This document shows positions 10,089-16,452 of a DNA stretch of 46,042 bases, in pieces. The notes beneath the pieces are model-generated. The model searched no databases. It was given only the letters and a program-made list of their open reading frames with translations, and was not told where the DNA came from. Within the stretch, counting starts at the first letter, position 1; the number at the start of each line of letters is the position of its first letter. Source of the stretch: Bacteroidota bacterium. GTDB lineage: Bacteria > Bacteroidota > Bacteroidia > Flavobacteriales > Flavobacteriaceae. The position numbers were made by a program, and so were the translations under genes. Location: positions 1 to 46,042 of the forward strand of contig JAKQJQ010000142.1 of the NCBI GenBank assembly GCA_029561105.1, given 5' to 3'.

Positions 10089-10260
10089 CAAGGAGCAAGG
10101 AGCAGGCGGCAGGGAAAACCCTGAACCCTGAATCCTTTAACCCTGAACCCTAGTAGGGATGGATTAAACAATAATTTAAACAGGTATTGTAATTACCCGG
10201 TGGACAAAGAGGAGCAGTGAAGTTGTGTCTTTCGACTTTCGACTTTTCACTTTCGACTTA
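10089..10260. repeat. Short degenerate direct repeats between rng and the small basic gene
   Basis: 10090-10107 holds tandem AAGGAGC units. 10118-10151 holds repeated AACCCTGAA-type units (CCCTGAACCCTGAATCC, then AACCCTGAACCC). 10230-10258 holds the CGACTTTCGACTTTTCACTTTCGACT type, which recurs at 20207-20236 and, reversed, at 19894-19925. No gene is visible in 10059-10307. Confidence 0.65.
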
Positions 10261-10290
10261 TCCGATTTCAATGAACGTTAACTAAAAAGA

Positions 10291-10316
10291 AAAAAGTAGT
10301 TTGGAGACTACTTTTT
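10291..10316 (-). terminator. Intrinsic terminator overlapping the stop codon of the 30-residue gene
   Basis: AAAAAGTAGT at 10291-10300 pairs perfectly with ACTACTTTTT at 10307-10316 around a 6-base loop. Minus-strand transcripts meet the stem and then a T-rich run. The TAG stop (10308-10310) lies inside the stem. Confidence 0.85.
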
Positions 10317-10400
10317 CTTCTTGTGACGGTTAGCTCTCGCGCGTTTTTTACGTTTGTGCGTCGCTACCTTATGTCTTTTTCTTTTTTTACCACTTGGCAT
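10308..10400 (-). CDS. Small basic protein, probably a Bacteroidetes-specific ribosomal protein
   Basis: A 30-residue ORF starting MPSGKKRKRHKVATHKRKKR; more than half of its residues are Lys, Arg or His, as in tiny rRNA-binding proteins. The ATG at 10398-10400 follows the HU stop by 30 bases on the same strand, so the two probably share a transcript that ends at the terminator covering this gene's stop codon. I recall this sequence as conserved across Bacteroidetes next to HU and rng. It may be the extra 50S protein (bL38) reported in the Flavobacterium johnsoniae ribosome structure, but I cannot confirm the match. It does not resemble THX/bS22. Confidence 0.8.
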   Translation of the reverse strand: MPSGKKRKRHKVATHKRKKRARANRHKKKK

Positions 10401-10430
10401 AGCTGGTTTCTTGTTTGATTAATAAATGTC

Positions 10431-10721
10431 TTATTTTGCTTCGTTGTTAGTTTTTACGCCTTCCACAAATACTTTAGCAGGTTTGAAAGCCGGAATGTTG
10501 TGAGCAGGGATTTTGATAGTGGTATTTTTCGAAATATTTCTTCCTGTTTTTTCAGCTCTTGTTTTGATGATGAAGCTTCCGAAACCTCTTAGGTAAACAT
10601 TGTCTCCGGTTTCTAGTGAAGACTTTACTTCATCCATAAAAGATTCTACAGTTGCCTGAACATCTCCTTTTTCAAGACCCAATTTTTCTGAAATTTTCGC
10701 TACGATATCTGCTTTCGTCAT
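10431..10721 (-). CDS. HU/IHF family DNA-binding protein
   Basis: A 96-residue histone-like protein of the HU/IHF family (MTKADIVAKISEKLGL...). The beta-arm signature is GDNVYLRGFGSFIIKTR, followed by the DNA-contacting arm and IPAFKPAKVF. It would bind and bend DNA in the nucleoid as a dimer. It is preceded by a good Bacteroidetes promoter and followed 30 bases later by the 30-residue basic gene. It is divergent from mutY. The family is certain; HU versus IHF-like behaviour cannot be told from sequence. Confidence 0.95.
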   Translation of the reverse strand: MTKADIVAKISEKLGLEKGDVQATVESFMDEVKSSLETGDNVYLRGFGSFIIKTRAEKTGRNISKNTTIKIPAHNIPAFKPAKVFVEGVKTNNEAK

Positions 10722-10763
10722 TTTCTTTCTTGTTTAATATGTGATTTAGATTTTTTGAGGTTG

Positions 10764-10795
10764 CAAATATAGGAATTTAAAATCTGAATAATCAA
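10764..10795 (-). promoter_or_regulatory. Bacteroidetes-type promoter of the HU gene
   Basis: On the minus strand, TATATTTG (10764-10771) matches the -7 box TAnnTTTG, and TTG (10793-10795) sits 21 bases upstream as a -33 box. The leader to the ATG is about 35 bases. Confidence 0.65.
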
Positions 10796-10828
10796 CCTAA
10801 ATCATTAAAATTTAATCACATAATCTTT

Positions 10829-10836
10829 TAATTTTG
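10829..10836 (+). promoter_or_regulatory. Putative -7 box for mutY
   Basis: TAATTTTG fits TAnnTTTG, 17 bases before the mutY ATG, so the leader would be about 10 bases. I see no TTG -33 box. Confidence 0.5.
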
Positions 10837-10853
10837 CGAGGCAAATTTTTAAC

Positions 10854-11894
10854 ATGAATTTCACTAAGTCCCTTATCGCGTGGTATTTGCAAAGCAAAAG
10901 AGACCTGCCCTGGAGACACACTAAGAATCCGTATCATATTTGGCTGTCAGAAATCATGCTCCAACAGACGCGAGTGGCGCAGGGAATGCCGTATTATTTT
11001 GCTTTTACCGAAGCTTTTCCGACAGTTTTTGATTTGGCTGCCGCGAGTGAACAACAAGTGCTCAAATTATGGCAAGGACTCGGGTATTATTCGCGCGCCA
11101 GAAACCTGCACAAAACCGCGCAAATTGTCGCTTTTGAGCTTGATGGTAATTTTCCTGAAAACTACCGCGATTTGCTAAAACTCAAAGGTGTTGGCGACTA
11201 TACCGCAGCGGCGATTGCTTCATTTTCCTTCAATGAAGCCGTTCCTGTTGTGGACGGCAATGTGTTTAGGGTTCTGTCGCGGTATTTTGATATGGAGACC
11301 GATATTGCCAATGCCTCGGCCAAAAAAGAATTTGCCGCTTTGGCTTTTGAGCTGATGCCTAAGGAAAACCCGGCTGTTTTCAACCAAGCTATAATGGAGT
11401 TTGGCGCGTTGCAATGCGTTCCAAAAAATCCAAATTGTTCGGCCTGTCCGTTGAATGCAGGTTGTCTGGCTTTGCGGAATAAAAAAGTAGACCAGCTTCC
11501 GGTGAAATCAAAAAAAGCTAAAGTCAGGAGCCGATACTTCAACTATTTGATTTTTTCGGACGACGATGAAAAGACGATCCTCCAAAAACGCACTGCCAAA
11601 GGAATCTGGCACAACCTGTACGAATTTCCGTTGATAGAAACAGATTATGAGGTGGATGAAGTTTTTATCTCGGGGCAAATCCAAAAAAAGCACTTTGTCG
11701 CGAATGACATCGTTTCCCTGTCTGAGCTTCGGCATGATGTGTCGGTACATAAACTTACACACCAACACCTGTATATCAAATTCTGGCAGGTAAAGGTGTC
11801 CGGAAATATCGCAGGTGGCGTGGATCACCACACCGCGCTGGGTTATCCGTTCCCGATTGTGATTTATAATTTTATAGAAAAGGAGTGGAAGTAG
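10854..11894 (+). CDS. mutY: A/G-specific adenine glycosylase
   Basis: 346-residue MutY, which removes adenine mispaired with 8-oxoguanine. The endonuclease III-fold domain has WLSEIMLQQTRV (catalytic Glu), the helix-hairpin-helix LKGVGDYTAAAIASF, and VPVVDGNVFRVLSRY (catalytic Asp). The 4Fe-4S cluster loop is C-x6-C-x2-C-x5-C, as CVPKNPNCSACPLNAGC. The C-terminal third is the NUDIX-like 8-oxoG recognition domain (GIWHNLYEFPL). It is divergent from HU. The order mutY-ssb-gldE-gldD recurs, as far as I recall, in other flavobacteria. Confidence 0.96.
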   Translation: MNFTKSLIAWYLQSKRDLPWRHTKNPYHIWLSEIMLQQTRVAQGMPYYFAFTEAFPTVFDLAAASEQQVLKLWQGLGYYSRARNLHKTAQIVAFELDGNFPENYRDLLKLKGVGDYTAAAIASFSFNEAVPVVDGNVFRVLSRYFDMETDIANASAKKEFAALAFELMPKENPAVFNQAIMEFGALQCVPKNPNCSACPLNAGCLALRNKKVDQLPVKSKKAKVRSRYFNYLIFSDDDEKTILQKRTAKGIWHNLYEFPLIETDYEVDEVFISGQIQKKHFVANDIVSLSELRHDVSVHKLTHQHLYIKFWQVKVSGNIAGGVDHHTALGYPFPIVIYNFIEKEWK

Positions 11895-11909
11895 TTTTTA
11901 AAAAATTAC

Positions 11910-11917
11910 TATATTTG
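11910..11917 (+). promoter_or_regulatory. Putative -7 box for ssb
   Basis: TATATTTG, a perfect TAnnTTTG, lies 16 bases after the mutY stop and about 55 bases before the ssb ATG, so ssb probably has its own promoter. A matching -33 box is not evident. Confidence 0.6.
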
Positions 11918-11972
11918 CTTACACCCGTTCGTCTTGCCCGGGTAGATCAATCTAAATACCACACAGAAAATA

Positions 11973-12401
11973 ATGAGCGGAACGTTAAACAAAGTCATGT
12001 TGATAGGCCATCTTGGTGAAGATGTGAAAATGCACTACTTTGACGGTGGCAATTGCATTGGGCGGTTCCCGTTGGCGACCAACGAAACGTACATCAACAA
12101 ATCGACGAATGAAAAAATCACCTCGACCGAATGGCACAATTTGGTTGTGAGGAACAAAGCCGCCGAAATCTGTGAAAAGTACCTCTCTAAAGGCGACAAG
12201 ATTTATGTAGAAGGTCGAATCAAATCGCGCCAATGGCAGACAGAAGATGGCGTGACTAAATACACGACCGAAATCCAGGTGACCGAATTTACTTTCCTTA
12301 CCGTTAAAAAAGAAATCGAATCGAGCGGACGCACCGTCACCGAAGGCAAATCATACGACCCCAATCAGAACCCACTGCCAGAAAACGACCTGCCGTTCTG
12401 A
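11973..12401 (+). CDS. ssb: Single-stranded DNA-binding protein
   Basis: 142-residue SSB. The OB fold covers residues 1-105 (GTLNKVMLIGHLGEDVKMH, then STEWHNLVVRNKAAEI and GDKIYVEGRIKSRQW). A short linker leads to the acidic tip PENDLPF, which in known SSBs recruits replication and repair enzymes. The DUF3127 protein at 40034 ends with a closely matching tip (DDLPF). The gene sits 23 bases before the TTG start of gldE and is likely co-transcribed with gldE and gldD. Confidence 0.96.
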   Translation: MSGTLNKVMLIGHLGEDVKMHYFDGGNCIGRFPLATNETYINKSTNEKITSTEWHNLVVRNKAAEICEKYLSKGDKIYVEGRIKSRQWQTEDGVTKYTTEIQVTEFTFLTVKKEIESSGRTVTEGKSYDPNQNPLPENDLPF

Positions 12402-12424
12402 ATGTCTAACTAATTTACTTCAAT

Positions 12425-13723
12425 TTGGACCCGGAGCCCAGTTTAGGATTTTTATCCACCATTGACACCAACTTACTTTTTGGATTTATCGCGATAGCCG
12501 TATTGCTTTTTTGTTCGGCGCTGGTCTCGGCTGCCGAAGTCGCTTACTTCTCTTTGACACCAAAAGACCTCGACGAATCGGCGCTTAAATATCCTGCAAA
12601 AACCCAAATCATTTCAAACTTATTACAGAAACCAAAAAAGCTGATCGCAACCTTGCTGATTGCCATCAATTTTCTCAACATTGGCGTGGTCATTTTGTTT
12701 TCATTTGTAGGCACGACCTTGTTTGAAAACATCGCTTCGCCACTCTTAAAATTTATCGTAGAAGTCATACTGGTCACCTTCCTGATTTTGTTGTTCGGAG
12801 AGGTTTTGCCAAAGGTGTATGCGAGCCGAAATAACATCAAGTTTGCGCGTTTTTTTGCTCATCCATTGTCATTCCTGGACAAAATTTTGTCGCCGATTAG
12901 CCGTCCGATGCGCGCCCTCACGGTCTTCCTGCACGAGAAATTGGGCAAACAGAAGTCTAATTTTTCTGTAGACCAACTCTCGCAGGCCTTAGAACTCACC
13001 TCGTCGGAGGACACCACCGACAACGAACAGAAAATCCTCGAAGGCATCGTCTCTTTTGGCAACACCGATACCCGACAGGTCATGAGCCCGCGCATTGACA
13101 TCTTTGCACTCGACATCGACGAAACCTTTGCCGAAATCCTGCCCAAGATTACAGAAAAAGGCTATTCGCGCATTCCGGTTTACAAGGATAATATCGATCA
13201 TATAGAAGGCGTGTTGTTCGTTAAGGATCTCATTCCGCACATCAACAAAAAGGAATTCGATTGGAAAACCCTCCTGCGAGAGCCATTCTTTGTGCCCGAA
13301 AACAAGAAACTCGACAACCTGCTCAAGGATTTCCAAAACATGAAAAGCCACCTGGCCATTGTTGTGGATGAATACGGAGGCACGTCGGGACTGGTTTCAC
13401 TTGAGGATGTGATTGAAGAAATTGTGGGCGACATCAGCGATGAGTTCGATGATGAGAACATCAATTATTCGCAGATCGACGATCGGAATTTCTTGTTTGA
13501 AGGCAAAATCAACCTCAAGGATTTTTACAGAATCGTACAAGCCGACGACGATCTTTTTGAAAACAGCAAAGGCGAGGCCGAAACTCTGGCCGGATTTATC
13601 CTTGAAATCCTGGGCAATTTCCCAAGGAAAGGCCAGAAAATAAACTTCGACAAATACCGTTTCACCATTGAAACCGTCGACAAAAAACGCGTCAAACAAA
13701 TAAAAGTCACCATCGATGCTTAA
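12425..13723 (+). CDS. gldE: Gliding motility-associated protein GldE (DUF21/CBS/CorC family)
   Basis: 432-residue membrane protein of the CNNM/HlyC-CorC type. It has an N-terminal DUF21 domain with about four membrane segments (residues 17-150), a CBS pair (about 205-335, with MSPRIDIFALD and YGGTSGLVSLEDVIEEIVGD), and a C-terminal CorC_HlyC domain (about 345-430). In F. johnsoniae GldE is linked to gliding and type IX secretion and interacts genetically with GldD. The start is the rare codon TTG at 12425; no ATG lies near the conserved N-terminus (MDPEPSLGF). It overlaps gldD by 8 bases, which supports the GldE rather than generic CorC assignment. Confidence 0.9.
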   Translation: MDPEPSLGFLSTIDTNLLFGFIAIAVLLFCSALVSAAEVAYFSLTPKDLDESALKYPAKTQIISNLLQKPKKLIATLLIAINFLNIGVVILFSFVGTTLFENIASPLLKFIVEVILVTFLILLFGEVLPKVYASRNNIKFARFFAHPLSFLDKILSPISRPMRALTVFLHEKLGKQKSNFSVDQLSQALELTSSEDTTDNEQKILEGIVSFGNTDTRQVMSPRIDIFALDIDETFAEILPKITEKGYSRIPVYKDNIDHIEGVLFVKDLIPHINKKEFDWKTLLREPFFVPENKKLDNLLKDFQNMKSHLAIVVDEYGGTSGLVSLEDVIEEIVGDISDEFDDENINYSQIDDRNFLFEGKINLKDFYRIVQADDDLFENSKGEAETLAGFILEILGNFPRKGQKINFDKYRFTIETVDKKRVKQIKVTIDA

Positions 13724-14279
13724 CAAAATCGTTTCCATTACCTGCCTAGCCATTATGATGTGTGCTGTTTTTGGTTGCAAGAAAGAAACCTTGCCCAAAC
13801 CTTCCAGCCAATTGACTCTGGAGTATCCGTTGGCCGAGTATGCGCACTTTGAAAACCATTGTCCGTTTACCTTCGACATGAATTCGGAAGCCATTATCAC
13901 AGAGAAGAGCGATTGCAATTTTGAGATCAACTATCCCAAAATGAAAGCGACGATTTATGTGAGTTATAAGCCAGTTTCGGGCAATATCAAAACGCTGTTG
14001 CGCGACGCTCAGAAACTCACTTACGAGCACGTCATCAAGGCCGATGATATCCTCGAGCAGCCGTTCATCAACAACGAACACAAAGTATACGGGATGTTTT
14101 ACCAGGTCAACGGAAACGCCGCCACCAACGGTCAGTTTTACGCCACAGACAGCCTACGGCATTTCATAGACTGTTCGGTGTATTTTTATGCCAAACCCAA
14201 TTTTGATTCGGTCATGCCCGCAGCAAGTTATGTGAAGAATGACATGCAGCAGTTGATGGAGAGTTTGCGGTGGAAATAG
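13716..14279 (+). CDS. gldD: Gliding motility lipoprotein GldD
   Basis: 187-residue lipoprotein with a signal peptide ending AVFGC (Cys21). GldD is required for gliding and for type IX secretion in F. johnsoniae; its exact biochemical job is not settled. The sequence carries family features such as YPLAEYAHFENHCPFTFD and the C-terminal MQQLMESLRW. It overlaps gldE by 8 bases, implying translational coupling. It ends before a strong bidirectional terminator. Confidence 0.92.
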   Translation: MLNKIVSITCLAIMMCAVFGCKKETLPKPSSQLTLEYPLAEYAHFENHCPFTFDMNSEAIITEKSDCNFEINYPKMKATIYVSYKPVSGNIKTLLRDAQKLTYEHVIKADDILEQPFINNEHKVYGMFYQVNGNAATNGQFYATDSLRHFIDCSVYFYAKPNFDSVMPAASYVKNDMQQLMESLRWK

Positions 14280-14319
14280 AGGAAAAAAGACCGCTACGCT
14301 GAAAGAGAAAAGAGAAAAG

Positions 14320-14355
14320 AAAAAGCCGGAAGTAACATCTTACTTCCGGCTTTTT
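14320..14355. terminator. Bidirectional intrinsic terminator between gldD and the HMA lipoprotein
   Basis: A perfect 15-bp stem (14320-14334 with 14341-14355, core AAGCCGGAAGTA) and a 6-base loop, with A and T runs on both sides, serves both convergent genes. A second, outer pair of arms (14289-14301 with 14383-14395) encloses it. Confidence 0.9.
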
Positions 14356-14412
14356 ATACGCTATGTGGCGTCTTGCTTCTTGCAGCGCAGCGGTCCTTCT
14401 TCTAAATTCTCT

Positions 14413-14925
14413 TTACGCTTTCTTCTCTTCAGCCGAACAATGGCTTTTCTTTTTACCAGCGCAACATCCGCCTTTTGCTTCTTTTTTTGAAGCTTTTGCA
14501 TCGGCTTTCTTTTCTTTTTCCTGTTCCTGAGGCGTCATCATCGCGTGGGTTTTTGAGGCGCTCAGGTTGGATACTTTATAGGTTTTACCGTCGGCAGTTG
14601 CCTCAACGATTTTTACCAGATTTTCTGGTGTTTGCAGACTCGAATCGAACTCCACCGTGGCTGTCTTTTTGTCGAAATCAACGGTGGCTTTTTGTACGCC
14701 GTTGGTTTCGGCTAGCTCCTTCTCGATGGTTTTGGCACAACCGATGGCACAAGTCATTCCTTCTATGTTAAAACTGGCCGTTTCTAATTTCTCAGGGTTG
14801 ATGGCAGCTTTCTCTGTTGAGGCAACGGCAGCTTCTTTTTCTGCAGGCGCGCTTCCGGTTTCCTTACAGCTGGTCAGCAACAAGCCCGAAAAAGCCAACG
14901 CCAATAGTGATTTGGTAAAATTCAT
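14413..14925 (-). CDS. Heavy-metal-associated (HMA) domain lipoprotein
   Basis: 170-residue lipoprotein (lipobox LLTSC, Cys20). An HMA ferredoxin-like domain spans about residues 49-122. Its metal-binding loop reads GMTCAIGC (Cys59, Cys63), a CxxxC spacing rather than the CxxC of MerP and Atx1. The tail from about residue 133 is Lys/Glu/Ala-rich and ends with a Cys/His cluster (GGCCAGKKKSHCS), a likely second metal site. It would bind a soft metal such as copper in the periplasm. The metal is inferred; no pump or regulator lies next to it. Confidence 0.85.
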   Translation of the reverse strand: MNFTKSLLALAFSGLLLTSCKETGSAPAEKEAAVASTEKAAINPEKLETASFNIEGMTCAIGCAKTIEKELAETNGVQKATVDFDKKTATVEFDSSLQTPENLVKIVEATADGKTYKVSNLSASKTHAMMTPQEQEKEKKADAKASKKEAKGGCCAGKKKSHCSAEEKKA

Positions 14926-15029
14926 AATGATAGTTATAAGTTGTTAGTTCAAAATCGTTTACAAAAATAAATAAAAAACGACGCCTAATTCCCAAAATTA
15001 TTACAAATTTGGGCATTCAAAAAACAGCC

Positions 15030-15896
15030 ATGAGCCCTAAGCAACTCAAGTGGTTTTTCCTGATTTTGCTGGCGCTAATCTGGGGAAGCTCGTTTATCCT
15101 GATAAAAAAAGGCCTTGTCGGGCTCAACCCATACCAGCTCGGTTCGCTGCGGATGATTTTTGCCGCGATTTTTGTTTTGATTATCGGTTTTAAGACACTG
15201 CCGAAAATTCCAGTTTACAAATGGCGGTATATGTTTCTTACGGCGATGCTCGGGATGTTTTTTCCGGCTTATCTTTTTGCGATAGCCGAAACCCAAATCG
15301 GGAGTTCGGTGACCGGAATCCTCAATGCGCTCACGCCTTTCAACGCGCTTTTGCTCGGCGTTTTTGCGTTCGGATTACAAGTGAAAAGGAACCAGATTTT
15401 CGGGGTTATTGTAGGACTCGTCGGCAGCCTTTTATTGGTTTTTACAGGAGAAGATACAGGTACAACATCCAATTACTTTTATGTTTTTTTGGTGTACATC
15501 GCGACGCTTTGTTACGGCACGAATGTCAATATCGTCAAGAAGTATTTGCCCGAATTCAATTCACTTACAATAGCCGCAGGAAATGCGCTCGTGACCTTGG
15601 TTCCCGCTTTGGGGATTCTTTATTTCACGGGATTTTTTGGTGTTGTGCACCTGCCCAAAGTACAACATTCTATGTTGTTTATCATGGTGCTCGGCATATT
15701 CGGAACCGGAATCGCCAACCTGCTTTTCTACAAGCTCATTCAGATTTCGTCGCCGGTTTTCGCCACTTCGGTCACGTACCTGATTCCGATTGTGGCCTTT
15801 TTCTGGGGATTGCTAGACAATGAGATGTTGTCACCGCTGCAGTTTCTAGGTGCGTGCGTGATTCTTTTTGGCGTTTATCTTTCTGGAAAGAAATAA
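15030..15896 (+). CDS. EamA/DMT-superfamily transporter
   Basis: Multi-pass inner membrane protein of the drug/metabolite transporter superfamily, with ten hydrophobic segments in two EamA repeats (LALIWGSSFILIKKGL in the first; PIVAFFWGLLDNE in the second). I chose the ATG at 15030 (MSPKQLKWFF, 288 residues) over the TTG at 15009. The substrate cannot be told; members export amino acids, metabolites or drugs. Its stop codon (15894-15896) directly abuts the stop of the convergent gene at 15897. Confidence 0.9.
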   Translation: MSPKQLKWFFLILLALIWGSSFILIKKGLVGLNPYQLGSLRMIFAAIFVLIIGFKTLPKIPVYKWRYMFLTAMLGMFFPAYLFAIAETQIGSSVTGILNALTPFNALLLGVFAFGLQVKRNQIFGVIVGLVGSLLLVFTGEDTGTTSNYFYVFLVYIATLCYGTNVNIVKKYLPEFNSLTIAAGNALVTLVPALGILYFTGFFGVVHLPKVQHSMLFIMVLGIFGTGIANLLFYKLIQISSPVFATSVTYLIPIVAFFWGLLDNEMLSPLQFLGACVILFGVYLSGKK

Positions 15897-16430
15897 TTAT
15901 CTGGGTTTTTTGGGGCGCCTGTCTCTATTTCTGTCGCGGTCTCTGCCTCTGTCTCTTTCCCGATGATCCCTGCCTTTTTCCTTTTCTTTTTCGTTCTCAT
16001 TTTTCGGGGCAACCGGAGCCGGCTTTTTGTCCTCGAAAGAAATGATGAATAGTTTGTGGTTTTCAAGTACCACGCCGTTTTCCTGCTGTTGCTTGGCTAG
16101 GGTAAAATTATCCAGCGCTTCTTTCTCGATGTTCCTTTTGGCGATAATCTGCTGGAACATTTCGGTAGCTTCTTTGGCCGTGCGGTTGCAGTAATTCACC
16201 CAGTTCTCGCCGATTTTGATATCCTCGGTATAGTAATGCAGCCAATACAATTCACAGGTGCCTTCGTCAAAAACGTACTGAACCAGCCCGCCTTCTATAC
16301 CCAACTGGAGTTTGCGCGCAGCTTCTATGACTGCCAGGAAATCATTCTGGCGCCAACCGTATTCGCTGCCGCTTTGGATGCTTTTTTCAAGCAAATCCAC
16401 CGGAAGCCTATGTTCTAAAATTTCGCTCAT
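15897..16430 (-). CDS. Unknown protein with an Arg/Asp-rich tail
   Basis: The likely start is the ATG at 16430 (MSEILEHRLPVDLLE, 177 residues), 22 bases after the M16 peptidase stop; an upstream ATG at 16484 would overlap that gene by 32 bases. Residues 1-125 look folded, mixed alpha/beta with several aromatics (YGWRQNDF, CELYWLHYY). The last 45 residues are charged and disordered, with alternating Arg/Asp (RDRGRDRDRNRDRR). Such tails often bind RNA or form condensates, but no function can be assigned. It is probably co-transcribed with the two M16 genes. Confidence 0.75.
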   Translation of the reverse strand: MSEILEHRLPVDLLEKSIQSGSEYGWRQNDFLAVIEAARKLQLGIEGGLVQYVFDEGTCELYWLHYYTEDIKIGENWVNYCNRTAKEATEMFQQIIAKRNIEKEALDNFTLAKQQQENGVVLENHKLFIISFEDKKPAPVAPKNENEKEKEKGRDHRERDRGRDRDRNRDRRPKKPR

Positions 16431-16452
16431 TTTGGTAAATTGGTTTGTTGGA

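Noticed and set aside
10059..10091. Longer RNase G from TTG 10091
   Set aside because: The eleven extra residues show no conservation and the GTG at 10058 matches the family start.
15221..15823. 200-codon ORF in another frame of the EamA gene
   Set aside because: Shadow frame; Arg/Cys/Phe-rich text with no family, inside a strong membrane transporter gene.
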